From: an uncultured Cellulophaga sp.
Lineage (GTDB): Bacteria > Bacteroidota > Bacteroidia > Flavobacteriales > Flavobacteriaceae
Assembly (NCBI GenBank): GCA_947492955.1
Contig: CANLOV010000007.1
Span: forward strand, 186,001 to 250,000
Length of the DNA: 64,000 nucleotides
Direction: 5' to 3'
The position numbers and the translations under genes are program-made. How positions within the stretch are numbered: position 1 is the stretch's first letter; each line of letters opens with the position of its first letter. The notes under the pieces are model-generated. The model saw only the letters and a list, made by a program, of their open reading frames with translations. It ran no database searches and had not been told where the DNA came from. Of the stretch, positions 15,001 to 27,000 are shown one piece after another.

Positions 15001-18000
15001 TTCTACATTGTCTGGAATACCATCGTTATCGGCATCTATATCTATATGGTTAGCTATACCATCACCATCTGAATCGTATGCTGGTTCTACCGCATCATTA
15101 TCATCTCCGATTGCAGGGTCGTTTGGATCATCATCGGCATAATTTGGCACACCATCGTTATCATCATCTTCACTTGGCACTAATAAACCAGTTGGGTATT
15201 CGTCTTCATCTAAAATACCATCATTATCATCATCTAAATCGGCTAAATCGTTTACACCGTCATTATCACTATCGGTTGCTATTGCAGGTCCTGTTGGATC
15301 TATAATTTCTGCATCTACATCCGAATCGTCTCCAAATAAATCATCTGTTAATGTATAGGTAACCGTTAATACATCTGTAGTAATATCTGGCGTATTTATA
15401 TCATCATCATCATCATAGCTTATTGTTTCTATGGCTTCTACTGTTGTAAATTTTCTATAACTTTTATTTACTGATCCCGGTGTATCTGCTCCAAATTTAC
15501 GGTATGCATCTAATTGATCTAAACTTGTAACACCATACCAATAGAATTTAATTTCTGCTACTTGCCCTGGTGCTCCACATTGTAATGTAAAATCTACCAA
15601 ACCAAATGGGTACTCATAAAAGTCATCTAAAGAAGCTAAATCTGCTTCTTGTACCATTTCCATTCTTGTAATTTGATTACAAGCTCCTGTTACTTCTAAG
15701 GTTACATAACTACCTGTAATACCTGGTATAGATGCTACACTTGGTTGTGAGCTATCTAAAACACCATCTCCATTACCATCTCCGCCACTTGGCGCACCAT
15801 CTTCTATAGTTTCGGATACATTATCTAAATCGTCTTGTGGTGCACAATTACCATTGTCTATACCATCTATAACTGGTGCATAGTCTAATACATAATTTAC
15901 TGTTCCTGCCAATGTTGGGTTCTCTGCTTCATCTGCTAATCCATTTCCATTAGTATCTCCATTTCCTGACCCTTGACTTATTGTAAATTCAAATTGGTCA
16001 TTAGCATCTCCTAATGCTGCTGCAACACCCGCTTCTGCTGCATCTGAACAACCATCTCCATCACTATCTAAATCTAAATAATTTGGATCCGTATCTCCAC
16101 TTGCTGCATCTGAATTTATAGATTCGCACAGGCTTACTTTTACACTATAACCTTCGTTACGTAAATCTCCTGTAGTTGCTGTATGCGTTGTTGTTAATTC
16201 AAAATCTACTTTTATTAATCGGGTATCAAAAACTATTTTCCATGTTGGTGGTGTGGCACTTGTAAAACTATTTGTTTGTACTAGCGTTTGACCTGAACTT
16301 ATAATAGTACCATCTGCTAAATTTAACTCTCCGTTTGGATCTACTACTGTTGCCGTAAATAAACTTGGCGACCAATCTAATGTTATATTTTGTGCTGCAT
16401 TTTGATTTTTAGTACTCGTACTTCCTACTAAATTTGGCCCCCATTCTACATTACCTAAAGGTACCTCTGCTTCTCCTGCTAATATTCTAATATTAGCTGA
16501 GTATGTTCCGTTTGAAGCATCATCACTCACGTTATAATGTAAGCCATTTCCTGTTGTTGTAAAATCTCCTGTTATTAAATTTGTTGTTAAATTATTGTAG
16601 GCTAATGTAAAGTCTACTATTCCTTGTGCACTTGCAAAATTACCTGTAGATATTTTTGCCGCTGTAGATACTATATCAACCGTTGGTGTTACTACACCAC
16701 ATTCGTGCTCATCTATATCTAAAATACCATCGTTATCAGAATCTATATCTGCAATATCTGGTATACCATCCGTATCACTATCTGTACACGCATTTAAAGT
16801 AAGGTCATCTATAAAAAATAGACTTGGCTCGTAGTTTAATACGCCACTATCTGCACCACCTTCTTCTAAGCTATCTACTAAACCATTATCACCTACATTA
16901 GAGGTATTTGTAATTACTATTCCATGCCCTGCTTCTAATGCATCTGGACAGCCATCGTTATCACTATCTGGATCTAAATGATCTGGTAAAAGATCGCCAT
17001 CTATATTACAAGAAGTTAATGGGTTTAAAGATGCAAAATTTACTACTATACGACTACAATCATATGTTGCTCTATTTGCTATTGTTCCGTCACCAAAACC
17101 ACCTCCTGCATTATGCCCAACATTACAATACAAGCCATCTGCTGTGGATGGTGTTATATGCCCTCCGTTTTCTACATAATTAAATACCTTACCTGAACTA
17201 CCACTTGGTGCTGTTGGTCTATTGCCTATAGGAGTAACTCCTATCATACTAGTATTATTATTACCCCAACTTAATAAAGTACCGTCTTCTAATATTGCTG
17301 ATGCTGATCCATATATATTATCGTTATCCATTGCTGATATAAAGACTACATTCTCTAAATCTACTCCTGCCGATGCTTCTACATTTTGCCAGGTAATTTG
17401 TTCTGTTGTAGATCCTATACCTAATAAACCTGCTCCATTGTTTCCTAATGCATATATTTTACGATCGCTACCCAACACAAAATAAGATGGTACTGTTCCA
17501 TTCCCTGATATCGTTAATTGTACTGGTGTTACAGCTGGTGGTAATGGGTTTGTCACTTGTATTGGTACTAATGCCTGTACATCTTGGTTAACACCATCAT
17601 AGGCATTACTACCCCAACTGTAGAAGTTTCCTATATTAGATACTGCAAAAGCGTTCCCATTCCACATTCTTACTCTTTTAACAGATTCTGGTATTTGTAC
17701 TTGGTGCCAATTGGTATCGGCAACTGTACTTCCATCTCCATAAATAGTGAAATTTAAACCATAAGCCCATATATTACCATCTACAGTAAGTAGTAGTAAT
17801 CCTCCTGTAGATGCCGTCATTGATTTTACATCTCTTACTGTTACCCCAGAAGGCATTGTTATCTGTTCGGTTGTAGTTGAAGAAGTAATACTGTTATTAA
17901 TTACGACGCCCTCATTACCATACACAAATAAACCTGTAGAAGTTAATAAAAAAGTTTGCTGGTGAGCAGCTCCTGTAAACCCTCCTGTAGTTGCCAATAA

Positions 18001-21000
18001 CAAAGCTCCTGTATATGAAAAACCATTTTCTGGTGTAATATCTATAGGTACTAATTGTTGCGTAGCTGTTGGACCATAAAAAGCTCCATTAGCTGTATAC
18101 CCCGTTTCTGTACGTGCTAATACGCCATGGAAAGTTGCTTGTAATAAATCTTCTGCAAAACCAAAATCTGTTACTTGTAATGCTAATGCAAAACATTCGT
18201 CTGTATCTGGGATACCATCATTATCATCATCTATATCTACTACATCTGGTACACCATCGTCATCGGTATCTAAACATACATTTAAAGTATCGTCTAAGGC
18301 ATAAAAATTAGTAGCTGTATAGGTTATGGTTCCTGGTGCTGTACTATTTTCTATCTCGTCTGCTAATCCGTTTCCGTTTTCATCGCCATTCCCTAGGCCT
18401 TGTGATGTAATAAATGCAAAATCTGTTGTTGTTTTATCTGTTGTTGCTCCTACCTCAAAAGCATCTGAACAACCATCACCATCAGAATCTGGATCTAAAT
18501 GGTTTGGAAAACTATCTCCATCTATATTATCTAAACAAGTAAGTTTAGGATTTGCTAATGGGTTATACCCTGTCGCTAGTACATACGTAATTTCTCCTAT
18601 TGTATTTCCTGCAGCAGAAACTCCAGTTACTGTATTTTGTATTTGGTAAAATTTATATGCTGCTGCATTTTGTTCTACCGGGAATGCAATATTAGTAGCT
18701 GTTTGTATATTAACATCTGTATTAGATAAAGGTTTATATATAATACCATCTACAGAACCATATAATTGTGCTCTTGCAGTTGTTGTTGCTGTTGGATTGT
18801 GCGATAATGTTAACGATGTTAACTCTACCAATCCTTCGAACTCTACCGTAAATATATTATCCTGTGGGTAAAAAGTTTGAGAAGCATTAAAATTAAATGT
18901 TGCTATAGTTGCGCCATCACCTAACACACTAAAATCGTCTGGTGAAGAAAATTGTGAACTTATATTTACAATAGTACTTGCCTCTGCTTCTGTATAAAAA
19001 CAATTTGGAGATTCTACAATATCTAAAATACCATCGTTATCATCATCTATATCTGCATAATCATCTATACCATCATTATCTAGGTCTTCACATAATTTTA
19101 TAAGGTCTGATGTTGCATAAGCATAGGTTGCATCATAATTAACAGTACCTGTTGTACCTTCTTCTACAATATCTGCTAAACCGTTACCATTAGTATCTTC
19201 TCCGTTGGTTGCTGTATTTGTAAATTCAAAATCTGTTGTTTTATCTGTTGTTGCTCCTGCTTCAAAAGCATCGCTACATCCATCGCCATCGGTATCTGGA
19301 TCTAAATGCGGTGCAATATTATCTCCGTCTATATTAGCATCTACACATAATTCTGTTCTAAGCGAATAACCATCTTGTCCAAAGTTAGCGGTATCGGTAT
19401 GTATTGTTGTTAAAGTAAATGCTGCTAAATTTATATTTAATGGAAATTCTATATACCAATCTCCGGTACCATCTAACTCATCTGCTAACTGAATAATTGT
19501 ATCTCCTGAATTTAAAGAACTACCGTCTGCTACATTTAATTGGTTTGCAGGATCGTGTACAACAGCGGGTATTGCTGGTGACCATGTTATAGTTATTTCT
19601 TGCGAATTGTTATCGTAATTTGCATCGTTTACCTGTAGCACATCTGGCCCCCAATGTATCGTATTTACAAAAGTGCCTGCTGCTGGTGTTATGGTAATGG
19701 TTGATGTAAATGATGGAGATGCATCATTCCATAAATACGAAACTCCATTACCATCAAACTGATCTGCTGTTGTTAATGCTAAACTAGCATCTGATAAATC
19801 TATAGTATAAGTTGCACTAGCATCACCATCTGTAAAAGTACCCGAAACTTCTTGTGAGCCTATTGCCGTTACTGGTGCATCATTTGTTGCTATTGTTCTA
19901 AAATCGCAACCTAATTCTATTACATCTAATATACCATCATTATCATCATCTATATCTACAATATCGCTAATACCATCGTTATCATTATCTGCACATGCAT
20001 TAATTGTAGCATCTGCAACTGCATAGTAATTAGGGGTATAATTGGTTGTTCCTGTTGTACCTTGTTCTACCTCATCTGCTAAACCATTTCCGTTTACATC
20101 TTCACCATTTAATAAAGTATTGGTAAATGCAAAGTTTGTAGTATCATCTGTGGTTGCATTTGCTTCTTTAGCATCTGAACAGCCATCATTATCAGAATCT
20201 GTATCTAAATGGTTTGGTAATGCATCGTTAGCACTATCTGTATTTTCTAAATTACATACATTGGCTACAAAACTAAATCCTTCGTCTGCTAAATTCCCTA
20301 CAGGATTGGCTATATGTGATGTATTTATTGTAAATGGAACAGCTAATAAATTGGTATTAAATACTATTTTCCATGTTGGTGGTGCTATATTTTCAAACTC
20401 AGCTACTTGCTCTATAGTTGTTCCTGATGTTATTACAAGTCCGTCTACCAAATCTGTAGCTCCTACATCTAATTGATTGTCTGGATCTATAATGGTAGCA
20501 CTAATTGTTGGACTCCAATTTAATGTTATATATTGTTCATCATTATCATTTTCTGCATGAGTATTCCCTACTAAATCTGGTCCCCATTCTACGGTATTTA
20601 GTACTGCATCTGCTTGGGGTGTAAACGTCATGGTCATTTCATAACTTCCTAAATTTATATCATCTATGGTATAGTGCATACCACTAGTATTTGTACTTAT
20701 TTTAGTTGCAACTAAAGCTGCTGCCAAATTCTGGAAGGTAAGATCGTAATTAACTACCGCATTTTCTCTTGTAAACGCCCCTTGTACTTGTTGGCTACCT
20801 ACTGTTGTTACGATATTGGTATCACTAGCAATTGCTACACCACATGCTAATTCTGTTATATCTAAAATACCATCATTATCATCATCTATATCTGCAAAAT
20901 CTGGTACGCCATCGGTATCGTTATCTGTACACGCAACTAATGCTGCCGAGTACGCTAAATAATCTGTAGAGCTATAATTTATTTGTCCTGGATTTGCTGG

Positions 21001-24000
21001 TAAATCTTCTACACTATCTGCTAATCCATTTCCGTTTGCATCTTCTCCGTTTAGTAAGGTATTGGTAAATACAAAGTTTGCTGTTTTATCTGTTGTTGCT
21101 CCTGCTTCAAAAGCATCACTACATCCATCGTTATCAGAATCTGCATCTAAATGATTTAGGAAAGCATCGTTAGTACTATCCGTATTTAATTTTTCGCAAA
21201 GGCTTACGTTAAACCCGTAAGATTCAAATGCAATGGTACTTGCCGTATTATGATCATGTGTTACTGTTAAATTAAAACTACTTAACATGTTTACATGAAA
21301 TTCTATACGCCATGTTGCTACTGTATTTAATAAATCTATGGTTTGTACAATAGTACTGCCCGAAGTTAGTGATGTACCATCTGCAACATCTAACTGATTG
21401 TCTGGATCTATAATAGTGGCTGGTACTCCTGGATTCCAGGTTAACACCATGGTTTGCTGATCGTTATCTTTATTGGCTACTGCCGCTGGATTTATAGGTG
21501 CTTCTGGCCCGTATAGTACTGTGTTTAAGGTACTGTTAGCATCTGCTGTAATGCTTATTTCTTCGCTAAAATCACCATCTGCATCAGTATCATTTAAGAT
21601 ATAGTGTATACCATTACCTGCCAATACATTATTAGTTGCACTAAAGCTTGCATTTACATCTGTAAAGTTAATGGTATAATCTGCTATACTATTTCCTTTT
21701 ATAAATTGACCTGAAGCACTTTGTGCATTTGCCGTATTAATTCGGTTTGTTATGGTACTATAGCCTATGCCACAATTTAATTCTGTAGCATCTAAAATAC
21801 CATCATTGTCATCATCTATATCTGCTAAATCTGGTACACCATCATTATCAAAATCTGAACATGCATCTATAGTATCATCTAAGGCATAGGTACTGTATGA
21901 AGAAGTATAATCTGGTCTTCCATCTCCATTGGCATCTACACTATCATTTAATCCATCTTCTGGTGAACTATCAGTACCACTGGTATCTAATTGCGCATTG
22001 GCTGTACTTACTGTTGAAGTCACCGAACCTCCACTACCGTTTTCTACATTAGCGGCTCTTAAATCCCCATTATTTAAAGCTATACCTGCCTCTACCGCAT
22101 CTGGACAACCGTCACCGTCACTATCTAAATCTAAATGATTAAATAATCCATCATCATCTAAATCTTCTGCGCAAGTAGTTTTAAAGTTTTTACTTGCTAC
22201 ATAAGCACCCGATTTTATAATAACTGTTATTTCTGCTATTGCAAGTGTATTAGAAGTAGTTGCTGCTGTTGTAGCTCGAATCTGATAATATTTATAAGCA
22301 TCGGCATTTTGATCTACTACAAATGTGATATTTGTAGTTGGTGTAGCATTACTTTGTGTATTAGCAGATGAGGTTAACTGTACAAAATTTGAATTATCGT
22401 TAGACCCCCATAAATCTGAAGTACCCGTAGTAGCAAAACGATTACTTACCACTAGGGTTTCTAATTCTATTGGTGCTGTAAGATTAAGAGTAAACCAATT
22501 ATCTCCAACATTTACCGTTTGAGCATTTATGAAATTAAACGTAGCTGTGGTAGATCCGTCAAATAATAAATCTAAACTTTCTGTTAGTTGTGGTGCAAAA
22601 TCTGAGGTCATTAATGAAATAGTAGCTGCTTCTGCTTCTGTAAAGAAACAGGTAGGCGACTCTTCGGCATCAACGACACCATCGTTATCATCATCTATAT
22701 CTGCTACATCTGGAACTCCATCATTATCAAAATCTGCACAACCATTTAGGCTATTTGACAAGGCAATTTGAAGGTATGTAGAAGTATAATCTGGGAGTCC
22801 ATCACCATTAGTATCTACACTATCATTTAATCCATCTTCTGGTGAACTATCAGTACCATTTATATCTAACTGCGCATTAGCAATGGTGGTCGTGGTATTC
22901 GCTGTAGCATCTACACCATTTCCATTAATTACGGACGCAGAAACTAAATCAGCATTACCTAAAGGCAACCTTGCTTCTACTGCATCGGGACAACCGTCTC
23001 CATCACTGTCTAAATCTAATCTATTTGGTATGCCGTCTCTATCATCATCTGCCTCTGGAAATGAGCACGATTGTTTCGTTATATTTTGAACATCTATTCC
23101 ATCTATTGCCAAATAATTACCATCATTCGTACTTGATGGAACTATATCTAGAACAATGTCAGGACTTGTAGTTGTTGCTGTAAACTCTATAAAATCAGAT
23201 TCCCATGTTTTCGGATTGTTTCCATTGTAGGTTAACAAATTAGCTAAATAAGGCACTCCATCTATTGTCCATCGAAAACGCGCTTGTGCATTTAGTGGTG
23301 TAATCCCGTTGGTTCCTCCAAATACTTGAATAAATTCTATTCGAATAACATCTCCTACCTCAACCCCTGCTGATTCTGGAATTTCTGTAGAAGTAGCTTC
23401 ATCTGTAAAACCATTATATATGGCCATAAATACTTGCCCATCTGGAGTTGCTGGAACACCATTTAATGCTCCTGACCAAAAACCTGCTCCTGATAAAGAA
23501 AAGGAACCTTGCCAAGTATCTGGAGAACCTGCAGCAGTATTCCACCCCGTTGCTCCAACTGTAGAGTTTAAAGAAAATGTATTGGTACTTTCGGACCACG
23601 AAACATTTAATGCTCCTTCTAATGATCCATCTACTACTCCATCTAACAATGAAACACAATTTCTAGCATTTTCAACACTATCCAAAACACCATCATTATC
23701 ATCATCTATATCTACTACATCTACAATACCATCAAGATCACTATCTAAACAAGCATCTACTGCAGCATTTAAAGCATAGTTAGTATAGGTAGAAGTATAA
23801 TCTGGTACGCCATCTCCATCGGCATCTACACTATCATTTAATCCATCTTCGGGTGTGGTATCTGTACCACTGGTATCTAATTGTGCATTGGCAATCGTAG
23901 TTGTTGTATTGGCTGTAGCATCTACTCCGTTTCCGTTGGTTACCGATGCAGAAGCTAAATCTGCATTACTTAAAGATATCCCTGCTTCTACAGTATCTGG

Positions 24001-27000
24001 ACAACCATCGCCGTCTGAGTCTAAATCTAAATGGTTTGGTATAGCATCCAGATCATCATCATCTGTACAGGTAGGTTTTGGGTTTGCACTAGCTTTGTAA
24101 TTCCCTGATGTTACCCATGTTATTTCTCTTATTGTTGTAGTGGTTACAGACTCTAAATTATTACCATCTGATACTCCTACAATTCTATAAAACACATTAC
24201 TATTTCCTGTTTGTGTGTTTGTAAATACTTTATTCGCATTTGTAGCTATGCTATTTATAGTACTGGCATCTACCCAATTATAACCATCATTAGAAACCTG
24301 TAATTTTGCAGTTGTTGCCGCTCCAAATGTAGTGTTGTTATTTATGGTAACCGATGTTAAATCTACTGCTGTTGGGAATTCTATTTTAAATAATTCGGCA
24401 AACTCTATAGCTTGTCCTGCATTAAAATTAAATGTTGCCGTAGTAGTATTACCATCGCTTAATAATTGAATATCTCCATCGGTTTGGTCGTCATCCGGAC
24501 TGGTTAATACAGAGGTGATTTTTACCAAATCGTTTCCTGTAGCTTCTGCTTCTGTATAAAAACAATTAGGGCTTTCTTCTACATCTAATATTCCATCATT
24601 ATCATCATCGATATCTGTAAGATCGTTTAGGCCATCATTATCGTTATCTGGACATGCATTTAAGGTACTATTGATTGCTAAAGGAGCGTAAGTATTGGTA
24701 TATTCTGTATTTCCGTCGATAGTAGTACCGTCTACACTATTTAATAAACCATCGCCACCTGGCTCTGTAAAACTAAATTGTGCATTTGCTGTTGCTGTTG
24801 TTGTATTGGTAGTTCCGTCTCCGTTTATTACATCTCCACTTCCTATTCCTGTTGTTGGGCTTACTCCTGCTTCTACCGCATCTGGGCAACCATCACCATC
24901 GCTATCTAAATCTAAACGCGCTGGTATTCCATCGCCATCAAAATCACAAGCAATTACATCGAATACTGAAAAATTCATATTCCAATATTGTTCAAAAACA
25001 TCTACCGTAAAGCTTATAGTTGTAAAAGTTCCCGGAATTTCTATAGTACCATTACCGCCTATAGAGTCGCTATCATCATTAGATCTAACTGCATTTGCTG
25101 CTGTTAAATATAACGAATTGGTAGTACCATCTGTACCGGTTGTATTTAATGTTCTAGAAGAAATTACAGTTATGTTTGTATCAAATGTAAAAGTTGGCTG
25201 TAGCGGCGCAGCTCCTCCTGAGAAAAAACCACCGTCTCCTAAAGACCAAATATTCATACGAGGATTCGTAATTGGCTGATCAAACACTATAGTATAAGTA
25301 CCTGTAGTACCAAATTTTGGGTGTTCAAAAATACCTATAGGATTTGGTGGACTGTAAATACTTGGATCACTAAAAAGTCCTTCTAATGCTCTTGTATCTG
25401 CCGAATATTGATTATCAAAAGGATTTATCTTAGCTGGGTGTGTTATGGTAAAATTAATTAATTTACCATCTTGCATAATTATACCTGTAGTACTTGTTCC
25501 TGGTGCATTTAATATACCTGTAAATTGTGAAAAGTTAGCGTTTGCTCCTTGAGGACATTCATCTTCATCTAACACCCCATCGTTATCATCATCTATATCT
25601 GTGCTATCTGGTACATCATCATCATCGCTATCTACATCACAAGCTGTAGCATCTCCCGAATTTTGGCTAGCACCTGCACTTTGAGGTATAGCTGTTGAAC
25701 TTGGTGCTACAATTGGCACCCCTAAAGTAGCTTCATTTACCGTATCTGATGTTGTCCCTAAATTGGTAGTTACCATATTAGCATTACCATCGGATAAATT
25801 GGTACTTGCTGTTTGGCCATGAGCTGCTAAAGTATAACTCCCTGCTCCTTCTATAAAATCTGCACAACCATCGTTATCGCTATCTAGATCGAAAGCATCT
25901 GGAATGTTATCATTATCCGTATCAAAAGAATCACAGGTACTGGTATAAAACTGAAAATTATCGAAGGTTACAAAACGGTTTCCTGTAGTTACATCTTCTG
26001 ATGCAAATAAGTATAAACGTATTTTATAGGTTGTTTCCGATTCTAATAAATAACCATTTGCTCCAAAATTATGAAACTCGTCATGACCTGTATCAAAAGG
26101 GCCTGGGGAAAGATTTGAAAACGCAGAACCATCTGTTGTTCTTATAGTAGCTCTACTACTTACCAATACTCTTGATGTTGTAAAATCATCTGCACTAATT
26201 TCTATTTGAAAAGAGAAATCTGCATAAATAGGTCTTATAGCATCTGTTGAAATATTAGTTCCTCTTGGTCCATAATTACCATTTATATTAGTAGTAACAT
26301 CGTGCATTCCCATAAAACGTGCTAAGGTTGCTTTATCTGGTAAAGAGGTAAACTGAAATTCTACATAATCGCCATCTGTTTTTGCTCCTGCAACATCTGC
26401 CTGATCTACGCCACTTAAAAAATAATAACCATGCCCATCTACAAAGTTAGCCGTATTTGTTGGGTCAGATTCATCTGTAATACCAACACCGAAACTTGCC
26501 GCTGCTACTGTTGTTTCATAAACTGTATTATCTACAATATTAGGTTGGTATCTATCTGTTTTTAATGTACCTGTATTTCCGTTATAACTAGATGGGTCTG
26601 TACCATCTATTAAATTTGGATCCCAAATTGCGGTATGGGTCTGTGCATTTGCCAATGCACAATCGTACTCTATAATATCTAAAATACCATCGTTATCATT
26701 ATCTAAATCGGCACTATTTATTACGGAGTCTCCATCTGCATCAAAATCTGCTGCTTCAGCTGGTCCTGCTGGATCTAAAATTTGTGTGGCAACATCACTA
26801 TCATCTCCTGGTAAATTATCTGTAACACTATAACTAGAACTTCTTACTAATCTGCTACCCACCATTTTTGAACCTAATGAATAGGGTAAACTCTTATATG
26901 TAAAATCGGATAATCCAGGGGCAGAGTTTCCATATTTTCTATAACTTTTTATAGATGATAAACCATGCCAATAAAATGTAATATTAGCCGTTTCACCAGC

